Shown here: one piece after another, positions 7,438 to 14,616 of the stretch
How the letters are laid out: the number at the start of each line of letters is the position of its first letter
Numbering within the stretch: the first letter of the stretch is position 1
Assembly (NCBI GenBank): GCA_963727235.1
Contig: CAVSFZ010000011.1
Location: 33,391-97,390, forward strand
Origin: CAVPTL01 sp963727235
GTDB taxonomy: Bacteria; Actinomycetota; Thermoleophilia; Gaiellales; JAICJC01
Direction of reading: 5' to 3'
DNA length: 64,000 nucleotides
The notes under the pieces: model-generated
Seen by the model: only the letters and a program-made list of their open reading frames with translations
Database searches by the model: none
Told to the model about the DNA's origin: nothing
Position numbers and translations under genes: made by a program

Positions 7438-8532
7438 ATGGCAGAACTTGCTCCGGATGTGCGGTCGGACCCCGTGCTCATGGACGCGCTTCGCCGGATC
7501 GCGCCCGGCACCATGATGCGCCAGGGGTTGAACGACATTCTGCGCGCCGATCTGGGGGCATTGATCGTGATCGGCGAGCCCGCCGAGCTGTCGTTTCTGT
7601 TCTCGGGCGGCATCCGGCTCGATCAAGCCTTCTCGCCGTATCTCCTGTACGAGCTGGCGAAAATGGACGGCGCGATCATTCTCAGCGCCAACGCCAGCCG
7701 GATTGTGTACGCGAACGTGCAGCTGATGCCCGACCCCACCATCCCGTCCTCGGAGACCGGAACGCGCCACCGCACCGCCGAGCGGGTGGCCAAGCAGACC
7801 GGCGCGCTGGTGATCTCGATCTCTCAGCAGCGGGACGTGGTCACGATCTACATCGGGGACGTGCGCTACCAGCTGGAGGAGATCTCAGACGTGCTGGCAA
7901 AGACCAACCAGGCCGTCACCACACTCGAGACCTACCGCACCCGCCTGGAGCAGGTGTCGACCCGGCTGACCGCGCTGGAGTTCCAGGGGGCGGTGATGCT
8001 CGACGACGTGCTGGTGGCGCTTCAGCGAGCCGAGATGACCACCCGGATCAGGCGTGAGATCGAGCGAAACGTCGTTGAGCTGGGGGTGGAGGGCCGGCTG
8101 ATCAAGCTCCAGCTGGACGAGCTCAGCGAATGGGTGCCCGGTGACGAGGAGTCGATGGTGCGCGACTACCACGTACCCGAGGTCACGGGCGGGCACGAGC
8201 AGGCGCTGCGCGGGCTGCGAACGCTGCCTGACAGCCGCCTGCTGGAGCTCGAGGATGTGGCCGAGGTGCTCGGCTACCCGCGTTCGGTCAACCCGCTCGA
8301 CCACTCGGTGGCTCCGCGCGGCTATCGGGTGCTCTCGAACGTTCCGCGGCTTCCCGAGGCGGTCATCAGCCACGTGGTGGAGCACTTCGACGGGCTCGAG
8401 TCGTTCATGCGCGCGCGCCAGTCCGAGCTCGAGGAGGTCGAGGGCGTGGGTACCGTCCGCGCCCGCGAGATTCGGGAGGGTCTGCGCCGGCTGCAGGAAC
8501 AGAATTTGGTCGATCGGTACCTGAACTTGTAA
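7438..8532 (+). CDS. disA: Diadenylate cyclase / DNA integrity scanning protein DisA
   Basis: A 364-residue DisA that makes cyclic di-AMP from two ATP and scans DNA for branched structures. The N-terminal DAC domain carries the catalytic DGA (77-79) and RHR (110-112) motifs. A helical linker spans about 145-290. The C terminus has a helix-hairpin-helix DNA-binding segment (ELEEVEGVGTVRAREIREGL). It follows radA, its usual partner and inhibitor in Bacillus. All key residues are present. Confidence 0.98.
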   Translation: MAELAPDVRSDPVLMDALRRIAPGTMMRQGLNDILRADLGALIVIGEPAELSFLFSGGIRLDQAFSPYLLYELAKMDGAIILSANASRIVYANVQLMPDPTIPSSETGTRHRTAERVAKQTGALVISISQQRDVVTIYIGDVRYQLEEISDVLAKTNQAVTTLETYRTRLEQVSTRLTALEFQGAVMLDDVLVALQRAEMTTRIRREIERNVVELGVEGRLIKLQLDELSEWVPGDEESMVRDYHVPEVTGGHEQALRGLRTLPDSRLLELEDVAEVLGYPRSVNPLDHSVAPRGYRVLSNVPRLPEAVISHVVEHFDGLESFMRARQSELEEVEGVGTVRAREIREGLRRLQEQNLVDRYLNL

Positions 8533-8645
8533 CTCTCCCGGCACAGGTTGACCGATTCTTCGCAATGTTGGCACGAACCGCGAGAATCATCCTGGAAGTG
8601 CTGCAAATGAGGTCGATTCTTTCATCCCCGGGAGCCGCTCTCTGA

Positions 8646-8651
8646 TAGAAT
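8646..8651 (+). promoter_or_regulatory. Probable -10 of carD
   Basis: TAGAAT in the 198-bp disA-carD gap is the best -10 match and predicts a leader of about 75 nt. It overlaps an ATG at 8650, which argues against that ATG as the carD start. The -35 region is poor. Confidence 0.4.
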
Positions 8652-8730
8652 GTTCACTCTGGGCGCCTGTTGGGTCGCGGTTCTGCAAGCGCTCGCACGG
8701 GTCTTTTCACGGCACCAATGGAAGGGTTAT

Positions 8731-9243
8731 TTGGCCTTGTACGACATCGGCGATAAGGTCGTGTATCCGCACCACGGGGCGGGCACAATTGTGACCAAGG
8801 AAGTGCGTAAGGACTCCGAGTCCGAACGCGAATATCTCACGATCAAGATTCTGCACAACGACATGACCGTGATGATCCCGTCCGACAGCGCTGACCGGGC
8901 AGGTCTGCGCAAGGTCATCGGCGAGGAAACTGTCGAAGAGGTTTTGGCAGTGCTCCAGGGCGACGGCACCAAGATGCCCAAGAACTGGAACCGGCGGTTC
9001 AAGCACAACCGGGACAAGATGAAGACCGGCGACGTGTTCGAGCTGGCAGAGGTTGTGCGCAACCTGGCCCAGCGCGACCAGGAGAAGGGCCTGTCGACCG
9101 GAGAGAAGCAGATGTTCTCCAAGGCCAAGCGGATTCTCGCGTCCGAGTTGATGTACGCCAAGGGCATGGATGAGGATGAGGCCCGCGAGTATCTCGAGGA
9201 GGTGCTGGACGACATTGGCTCCACCCGCAAAGCGCGGGCGTAG
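8731..9243 (+). CDS. carD: CarD-family RNA polymerase-binding transcription regulator
   Basis: A CarD/CdnL protein that binds the RNAP beta lobe and stabilises open complexes, chiefly at stable-RNA promoters. The N-terminal Tudor-like RNAP-interaction domain starts YDIGDKVVYPHHGAGTI. The helical C-terminal DNA-binding domain contains the wedge tryptophan (PKNWNRRF) and the conserved ASELMYAKGMDEDEA. The frame is open to ATG 8650, but a GGAAGGG ribosome binding site at 8720-8726 points to TTG 8731 (4 nt spacing) or TTG 8737 (10 nt spacing), giving about 168-170 residues as is usual. It sits between disA and yacL, a place it does not occupy in Bacillus. Confidence 0.93.
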   Translation: MALYDIGDKVVYPHHGAGTIVTKEVRKDSESEREYLTIKILHNDMTVMIPSDSADRAGLRKVIGEETVEEVLAVLQGDGTKMPKNWNRRFKHNRDKMKTGDVFELAEVVRNLAQRDQEKGLSTGEKQMFSKAKRILASELMYAKGMDEDEAREYLEEVLDDIGSTRKARA

Positions 9244-9330
9244 CCGATACCTTCAAGGAGTCGCGGTCGGAGGCCGATAGCCCAACCGACACGTTGACAT
9301 AGAGACACACATCAGAGGAGTGAACAGACG

Positions 9331-10380
9331 ATGGTGGTGGTATCCCGAGTCGTTCTCTCGCTCTTGGCTGTGCTGGGTGCCATACAGGCGGGCCTGTACT
9401 CCAGGCTTCGAGATCATTTTACGGCTTCTTACGCTTACGTCGCCGCTGGCATCATCATTCTCCTGATCTTCGCCGTTGGCTGGATGGTTGGCGGTTTGGT
9501 CGGGAAGGGATTACAGCGCTCCTTCAAGCGACTTGAACGCGCAGTCCAATCTCGCAGTGCGGGTGAGCTCACGGTGGCCGCGGTCGGCCTGCTGGTGGGT
9601 CTGCTGGTCGCGGTGCTTCTGTACTTCCCCGTGCACTCGTTGCCGTACATCGGCGACTGGGTGCTGCTTCCGCTGTTCCTGATCCTGGGATACGCGTTCG
9701 CGGTGGTGGGCGCCAAGAAACACCGCGGCATTCTCAGGCTGGTGGGCGTCCATTCAGTGGGTGAGCCGGAGATGGACGCCGCGAACCGCGACTCCGCCAC
9801 GCTGGTCGACACGTCCGCGATCATCGACGGACGGATCGCCGACATCGTCAAGACCGGATTTCTGTCGGGCGAACTGGTGGTGCCGGAATTCGTGCTCAAA
9901 GAGCTCCAGCAGGTGGCCGACTCGGCCGATCCGCTGAAGCGCAACCGCGGCCGCCGTGGTCTGGAAGTGGTTCAGGGGCTGCGCGGCGAGGTCACCGTCT
10001 CCGTCCCCGACGTCGATTTCCCCGATATCCCCGAGGTCGACTCCAAGCTGCTCAAGCTGGCCAAGCAGCGCAGCCTTCGGATCCTCACCACCGACTACAA
10101 CCTCAACCGCCTGGCACGCATCCAGGACGTCGAGATCCTGAACGTGAACGAGCTCGCAAACGCGCTCAAGCCGGCTGTGCTTCCCGGGGAGCAGTTCACG
10201 GTGCGCCTGATCCGTGAAGGCAAGGAGGCCGACCAGGGCGTCGGCTATCTGGACGACGGCACCATGGTGGTCGTCGAAGGCGGTCGCTCCCAGGTTGGAT
10301 CGAGCGTCTCGGTGCAGGTCACCTCGGTGCTGCAGTCGCCCTCGGGCAAGATGATCTTCACGCGCATGATGGAGTCGTAG
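9331..10380 (+). CDS. yacL: Membrane-anchored PIN/TRAM-domain protein (YacL type)
   Basis: A 349-residue protein with about four N-terminal membrane segments (residues 1-125), a PIN nuclease domain (about 148-265, starting LVDTSAIIDGRIADI, with acidic sites D-S-A, E and TTDYN) and a C-terminal TRAM RNA-binding domain (VRLIREGKEADQGVGYLDDGTMVVVEGG). The order and architecture are those of Bacillus YacL. The family is thought to be a membrane-linked ribonuclease, but its substrate is unclear. AGGAG precedes the ATG. The TTG of ispD follows directly after the stop. Confidence 0.93.
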   Translation: MVVVSRVVLSLLAVLGAIQAGLYSRLRDHFTASYAYVAAGIIILLIFAVGWMVGGLVGKGLQRSFKRLERAVQSRSAGELTVAAVGLLVGLLVAVLLYFPVHSLPYIGDWVLLPLFLILGYAFAVVGAKKHRGILRLVGVHSVGEPEMDAANRDSATLVDTSAIIDGRIADIVKTGFLSGELVVPEFVLKELQQVADSADPLKRNRGRRGLEVVQGLRGEVTVSVPDVDFPDIPEVDSKLLKLAKQRSLRILTTDYNLNRLARIQDVEILNVNELANALKPAVLPGEQFTVRLIREGKEADQGVGYLDDGTMVVVEGGRSQVGSSVSVQVTSVLQSPSGKMIFTRMMES

Positions 10381-11055
10381 TTGGCGCAGACGTGGGCGAT
10401 CGTGGTGGCTGCGGGAGAGGGCAAGCGGTTTGGTGCCGACCGGCCCAAGGCTTTCGTCGGTTTCCAGGGCGACGTGTTGCTGAAGCGGGCGATTTCCCTG
10501 ATCGAGGATCACGACGACGTCCACCGGATGGTGTTGGTGGTACCGGCGGGGTGGGAGGACCCGGCCCAGCTGCTGGCCGATCAGATGGTGGCGGGCAAGG
10601 TCGCGAGTGTGATCCCAGGCGGCGCCACCAGGGCCGAATCGGTGGCGGCCGGCTTGGCGGAGCTGCCCGAAACGGCAGACCTGGTGCTGGTGCACGATGC
10701 CGCGCGGCCGCTGGCCTCTCACGATCTGGTCACGCGCGTGCTGGCGGCACTCACCGATGCTGATGGAGCCGTGCCCGGCCTGCCGGTGGCCGACACGATC
10801 AAGCGCACCGCCGGCGAGGCGGTCTGCTCCACGCTCGAGCGCGACGGTCTTATCGCCGTGCAGACACCACAGGGATTTCGGGCCGACTGTCTGCGGCGCG
10901 CCTACGATCGGCCTCTGGCGGAGCTGCAAGCCGCCACCGACTGCTCGTCCCTGCTCGAGAATGCGGGCATGCGAGTTGTGTGGGTTGCGGGTGAGCGGGC
11001 GAATCTCAAGATCACCGAGCCGGACGACTTGCGTGTGGCCGAGGCCCTGGCGTGA
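10381..11055 (+). CDS. ispD: 2-C-methyl-D-erythritol 4-phosphate cytidylyltransferase
   Basis: A 224-residue IspD that joins CTP and MEP to give CDP-ME in the MEP isoprenoid pathway. Visible motifs are the nucleotide-binding AAGEGKRFGADRPKAF at the N terminus, VHDAARPL, DTIKR and TPQGF. It starts with TTG immediately after the yacL stop, with GGAG inside the end of yacL as its ribosome binding site. It overlaps ispF by GTGA. Both genes sit together as in Bacillus. Confidence 0.97.
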   Translation: MAQTWAIVVAAGEGKRFGADRPKAFVGFQGDVLLKRAISLIEDHDDVHRMVLVVPAGWEDPAQLLADQMVAGKVASVIPGGATRAESVAAGLAELPETADLVLVHDAARPLASHDLVTRVLAALTDADGAVPGLPVADTIKRTAGEAVCSTLERDGLIAVQTPQGFRADCLRRAYDRPLAELQAATDCSSLLENAGMRVVWVAGERANLKITEPDDLRVAEALA

Positions 11056-11537
11056 GCGACGATCTCCGAGTCGGTATCGGCTTCGACGCCCACGCCTTCG
11101 CGGAGGGGCGTGCATTGGTGCTGGCCGGGGTGGCGATCCCCGGCGCCCGCGGCCTGGTCGGGCACTCCGACGCCGACCTCGTATGCCACGCCGTCACCGA
11201 CGCGCTGCTCGGAGCTGCGGGCGGCGAGGACATCGGGGCGCTGTTTCCCTCCGACGATCCGGCGCTCGAGGGTGCCTCGTCGCTGGAGCTCCTGAGAATC
11301 GCGTGGGCGGCCCTGGAAGCGCAGGGCTGGCAGATCCGAAACGTCGACGCGATCGTGATCATGCAGGCCCCCAAGCTTGCCCCTCACCGCGACGCCATGC
11401 GATCGGCGCTGGCTGAGGCGCTCGGAGTGGAGGTCGCACGGGTGACGGTGCGGGCCTCGACCACCGATCACCTGGGCTTCGCCGGGCGGGGTGAGGGAGC
11501 GGCCTGCCACGCGGTCGCGCTCCTGGGGCGGTCGTGA
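11052..11537 (+). CDS. ispF: 2-C-methyl-D-erythritol 2,4-cyclodiphosphate synthase
   Basis: A 161-residue IspF, which cyclises CDP-ME-2-phosphate in the MEP pathway. Zinc-binding and active-site motifs are present: GFDAHAF, VGHSDADLVCHAVTDALLGA and GEDIGALFPSDDP. The trimer-interface stretch ASTTDHLGFAGRGEG closes the protein. The GTG start overlaps the ispD stop. The GTG of the next gene overlaps the ispF stop. Confidence 0.98.
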   Translation: MSDDLRVGIGFDAHAFAEGRALVLAGVAIPGARGLVGHSDADLVCHAVTDALLGAAGGEDIGALFPSDDPALEGASSLELLRIAWAALEAQGWQIRNVDAIVIMQAPKLAPHRDAMRSALAEALGVEVARVTVRASTTDHLGFAGRGEGAACHAVALLGRS

Positions 11538-12235
11538 CCGCTACCAGCGTCGTGTCATTTGATCTCGACGAGACGCTGTGGGAGTTCCTGCCGATGATGG
11601 ACGGCGCCCTGCGGGAGACGCTGGCCGCATTGGAGCAGCGCAGGCCGGATCTCCGCGGCGCGGTCGACGTGGCCGAGCTTCACCGCGTCCGGGCGCAGGT
11701 GGCGGCTGAGCAGCGCGGCAGCTTCGAGGACCTCCGCCGGGAGTCGTTTCGCCGGGTGCTCGCCGACCGCGGTGTGGTCGAGGAGGGACTGCCCGAGTGG
11801 ATGGTGGCCACCTGGATGGACGCGCGCGTGACCAGTGTCGTCCTGCATCCCGACGTGGAGCCGGCGCTGTCACAGCTGTCCGGGGCCGGCCACGTGCTGG
11901 GGGCAATCACCAACGGCAACTTTCCGGTCGACCGGCTGCCGCTGGCCGAGACGTTCGCGTTCATCGTTCACGCCGAGCGTGTGGGCGAGCCGAAGCCGGC
12001 GGCCGATGCCTTCCTGCACGCGGTTGAGCTGTCCGGAGGCGACCCCGCCAGGTGGGTGCACGTGGGCGACGACGTCGACACCGACATCCGCGGTGCTCAG
12101 GCGATGGGGATGCAGGCGGTGTGGATCAACCGAAACGGCGCTGAACTGCCCGCCGACGTCGAACCGGACGCCGAGCTGGCCTCACTTGACGGTCTGGTGG
12201 CCGTGGTGGAGCGGCTGCTCAACCCGGTTCACTGA
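11534..12235 (+). CDS. HAD-superfamily hydrolase
   Basis: A 233-residue haloacid dehalogenase-like phosphatase. Motif I is FDLDETLW near residue 8, with the nucleophile Asp and the general acid Asp two residues later. Motif II is ITNGN, motif III is the Lys of GEPKP, and motif IV is HVGDDVDTDI. The helical cap lies between motifs I and II. Small HADs like this act on phosphate esters such as sugar phosphates or nucleotides. The start overlaps the ispF stop by 4 nt, so it belongs to the ispD-ispF transcript, although it is not a known MEP-pathway step. Confidence 0.9.
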   Translation: MTATSVVSFDLDETLWEFLPMMDGALRETLAALEQRRPDLRGAVDVAELHRVRAQVAAEQRGSFEDLRRESFRRVLADRGVVEEGLPEWMVATWMDARVTSVVLHPDVEPALSQLSGAGHVLGAITNGNFPVDRLPLAETFAFIVHAERVGEPKPAADAFLHAVELSGGDPARWVHVGDDVDTDIRGAQAMGMQAVWINRNGAELPADVEPDAELASLDGLVAVVERLLNPVH

Positions 12236-12316
12236 AGCAGAATGCGACCTGGTGACGATCCGGTCAGAACGAGGAGCGGATCGGGCAGAATCTCGGCGCC
12301 CAGCGCCTCAGATACC

Positions 12317-12347
12317 GTGAATAACGGTGCCAGGCACCGTTATTCAC
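12317..12347. repeat. Palindromic element 2 (AACGG type, perfect)
   Basis: The arms GTGAATAACGGTGCC and GGCACCGTTATTCAC are exact reverse complements around a central A (31 bp). It lies between the convergent HAD gene and the sensor-module gene. The latter's stop TGA (12344-12346) is inside the right arm. Confidence 0.95.
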
Positions 12348-13501
12348 CGTGGCGCCGTGTGTGTTTCGACCGTGCGCAGCCACAGCGAGGCCTGGCTTGG
12401 CTGGAGCGTCTCCGTGACCACGCCGAGCACCTCGGTCTGCAGCGCGTCCAGGTCGATCTGTTGGCGGAGGCGACCGCTGAAGGCGTCGAGCGTGACAGCG
12501 GCGTCGTACTTTCGGCGATAGAAGCGGTGATCGACGGTGCGCTGGATCCGGGATCGGAGCGGCTGGAACGCTGCCGCCACCAGGAGCGTCGAGAGCGTCA
12601 CCGCGAGCGCACCGGATTGACCGGTGACGGAGCGGAAGGTCCAGCCGAGCAGGGCGACACCGCAGAGGTACAGCGCAGCCAGAGCCGCAATCAATGCGGC
12701 GTAGACGACCGTTCGCCGGATGATCACGTCGATCTCGTACAGCCGGTAGCGGAGCATCGCGAGCCCTGTGGCAACCGGGATGATCGAGGTGCCGATCAGG
12801 AAGATCACATTGCTGTAGTCATGGCCGGTGGCCTGGTAGGCGGCGAACACCACCACGATCACCGCGAGCACGGTCATGATCGCGGCTGCAAACCACTTGA
12901 GCTGTTGGCGTTCGATCCCTCGCGACCGCCGGAATCGCAGCGCCACGCAGGCGATGCCGGCGAAGAAGCTCCCCATCAGGAACAGACCGGAGACCTCGTA
13001 GAGGGCGCCGATCACACTGCCGGCCGCCCCCTTGACCAACAGCGGGTTGTGGTAGCCGGCCAGCGGGGCTTCCAGCGGGTAGTCGACGAACGCCTCGGAG
13101 AGACCGAGCGCGGCACCCGCCACCGCCATCCCCACCACGAATCGCCAGCGACGCGTCAGCGGTTGCCCGTTGGGGAACAGCAGCAGCACCAGCGTGACGA
13201 CCAGGATGAACAGCGAGTCGAGTGCCGGTGAGCCCAGCCAGAGGGCGGCTTTCGGGTATGGCAATGAGCCGGGATCTGCGAGCAGCGAGTGCACGGCGTA
13301 CTGCTCGGCGAAGATGTTCAGGGAGGTGGCGAATCCGATGGCCAGGTAGAGCCACCCGATCGGATTTCGCGGCTGTCGCCTTGCAACTGCGGCACCCATG
13401 ACGGCGTACGCGAGCAGCACCAAGAGCTCGAACAGTTGGGGGAACAGCGGTTGCGTGGAGCGATCGAGCACGCCCAGCAGCAGCGAGCCCGCGTTCAGCA
13501 C
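12344..13501 (-). CDS. Orphan membrane sensor module (histidine-kinase N-terminal type, no kinase)
   Basis: A protein of about 385 residues with seven or more membrane segments, then a cytoplasmic segment (RYRLYEIDVIIRRTVVYAAL, AAFQPLRSRIQRTVDHRFYR, LQPSQASLWLR). In actinobacteria this arrangement forms the input half of sensor kinases. Here it ends before any HisKA or HATPase domain. A paralogue with the same end lies at 55274-56479. The GTG at 13501 cuts the first hydrophobic stretch; the frame stays open upstream for about 25 codons (LNAVAGAGLAATLVL) without a standard start, so the true 5' end is uncertain or damaged. Confidence 0.75.
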   Translation of the reverse strand: MLNAGSLLLGVLDRSTQPLFPQLFELLVLLAYAVMGAAVARRQPRNPIGWLYLAIGFATSLNIFAEQYAVHSLLADPGSLPYPKAALWLGSPALDSLFILVVTLVLLLFPNGQPLTRRWRFVVGMAVAGAALGLSEAFVDYPLEAPLAGYHNPLLVKGAAGSVIGALYEVSGLFLMGSFFAGIACVALRFRRSRGIERQQLKWFAAAIMTVLAVIVVVFAAYQATGHDYSNVIFLIGTSIIPVATGLAMLRYRLYEIDVIIRRTVVYAALIAALAALYLCGVALLGWTFRSVTGQSGALAVTLSTLLVAAAFQPLRSRIQRTVDHRFYRRKYDAAVTLDAFSGRLRQQIDLDALQTEVLGVVTETLQPSQASLWLRTVETHTAPR

Positions 13502-13612
13502 CAGTGTCGCTGCCAGTCCGGCCCCGGCAACGGCGTTCAGGCGTTTGTCGTGGATCGATCCGATCGTTTCGATGGTTCAGTCTGTCAAACGGACCGTCCC
13601 GAACTCGTTACG

Positions 13613-13645
13613 GTGAATAATTGGTGCCAGGCACCAATTATTCAC
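13613..13645. repeat. Palindromic element 3 (AATTGG type, perfect)
   Basis: The arms GTGAATAATTGGTGCC and GGCACCAATTATTCAC pair perfectly around a central A; the symmetry extends to CGG and CCG outside (13611-13647). The right arm supplies the stop TGA (13642-13644) of the minus-strand phosphoesterase gene. Confidence 0.95.
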
Positions 13646-14550
13646 CGTACATGGCGATGCCTGGCACCGCTATGCACCCAGAAGTGGTTCAGCGGGCGGA
13701 CGCGGGTGGCCTGGGCGATCGGCTTGAGCCGGAATCCACTCTCGACGGTGCGCAGCAGCGAGTAGGCCGTGCGCGGCTTGCTCAGGACTGCATGATGCCG
13801 ATGGGACGTGATCGCGATCAGCACCGTGCGGCCTCCGTGAACACCGTGGATGCAACAGCCGCTGGAGTCGTTGTGGCCCTCGTCGAAGGTGATGAAGAGC
13901 ACGCTGTTGTGCCGGAACTTCCGCGAGTGGGTGATCTTGGGGATCCAATAGCGGAGCCATTTGTCCGACTTGGCGATGCTGCCGGTGTGCATGTTGTGCT
14001 GATTGTCCGGCACCACCAGGCTGAACGCCGCGGGGTGGCGGAGGCTGCGGCGCAGCGATGTGAGCGGGCGGATGTTATGCCTTGCGTGGTGTGAGTGCGT
14101 GATCGCCTTGAAGTAGGCGAATGGGTTGTGGTGGCGGACGTACGATCCCTTATCCCCGCCGACGTAGCCGGCGTGGGGAAGTCCCTGGAAGTACCCGCGC
14201 CAGGCGAGGTGGCGATGTCGCAGCTGGCGCGTCAGAAGCGGGCCGCCGTAACCGGGTTTGCAGCTGTCCGAACTGCACCCGTGCGTGGATCCCGAGATCA
14301 GCGCGAGGTAATTCGGGAGGCTGGGGTGACTGAGGCTGTAGTACCTCGTCGCCAGGCCGTTTCGGTGAGCGAGCTTGTTCAGGTACGGCGCCTGGGAGTT
14401 GCCGAGGATCTGGCCGCTGCTGTGGTTCTCCAGCACAACCACCCACACATGCTTGAGTCGCGGTGCTGCGGCGGCCGGCGATGCGATCGCCAAGAACAAC
14501 GCGCAGGTTGCGATCAATCCGATTGCAGCAGCTTGTAGTCGGGAGCCCAT
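13642..14550 (-). CDS. Secreted phosphoesterase (PF04185 family), single-domain
   Basis: A 302-residue exported protein. The signal peptide is residues 1-28 (IGLIATCALFLAIASPAAAA). The mature part is a phosphoesterase of the phospholipase C/acid phosphatase family: HVWVVVLENHS at the N terminus (metal-binding Glu-Asn), HPSLPNYLALISGSTHGC with the nucleophile region, VPDNQHNMH, and FITFDEGHND with metal ligands. Family members hydrolyse phosphate mono- or diesters outside the cell. The last 11 residues derive from a decayed repeat. A possible leaderless promoter and a degenerate regulator site precede it. Two larger paralogues lie nearby. Confidence 0.88.
   Translation of the reverse strand: MGSRLQAAAIGLIATCALFLAIASPAAAAPRLKHVWVVVLENHSSGQILGNSQAPYLNKLAHRNGLATRYYSLSHPSLPNYLALISGSTHGCSSDSCKPGYGGPLLTRQLRHRHLAWRGYFQGLPHAGYVGGDKGSYVRHHNPFAYFKAITHSHHARHNIRPLTSLRRSLRHPAAFSLVVPDNQHNMHTGSIAKSDKWLRYWIPKITHSRKFRHNSVLFITFDEGHNDSSGCCIHGVHGGRTVLIAITSHRHHAVLSKPRTAYSLLRTVESGFRLKPIAQATRVRPLNHFWVHSGARHRHVR
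13648..13680 (-). repeat. Decayed palindromic element, translated as a C-terminal tail
   Basis: On the minus strand GGGTGCATAGCGGTGCC is followed by AGGCATCGCCATG: a mutated copy of the element directly beside the intact copy 3. The reading frame of the phosphoesterase passes through it in the one frame that has no stop, adding VHSGARHRHVR before the TGA in copy 3. Confidence 0.7.
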
Positions 14551-14556
14551 TCCCTC

Positions 14557-14562
14557 AAGCTA
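14557..14562 (-). promoter_or_regulatory. -10 element for a leaderless phosphoesterase transcript
   Basis: On the minus strand TAGCTT is followed by 6 nt (GAGGGA) and the ATG at 14550. GAGGGA could instead act as a ribosome binding site, but it touches the start codon. The putative regulator site at 14562-14578 lies immediately upstream. Confidence 0.45.
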
Positions 14563-14578
14563 TCGGCATACCTTGAGA
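14562..14578 (+). promoter_or_regulatory. Degenerate copy of the TGAGA direct-repeat site (site 4)
   Basis: Half-sites ATCGGC and TTGAGA start 11 bp apart, as in sites 1-3. Only the second half is well conserved. It covers the -35 side of the 14550 gene promoter. It is weaker than the others and might be chance. Confidence 0.35.
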
Positions 14579-14616
14579 TTCCCGTGACGAGTTGTGTAGA
14601 CGGTGTAAGTATCCGA

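Noticed and set aside
8650..8730. N-terminal extension of CarD from ATG 8650
   Set aside because: That ATG overlaps the probable -10, the extension is not like CarD, and a good ribosome binding site sits just before TTG 8731/8737.
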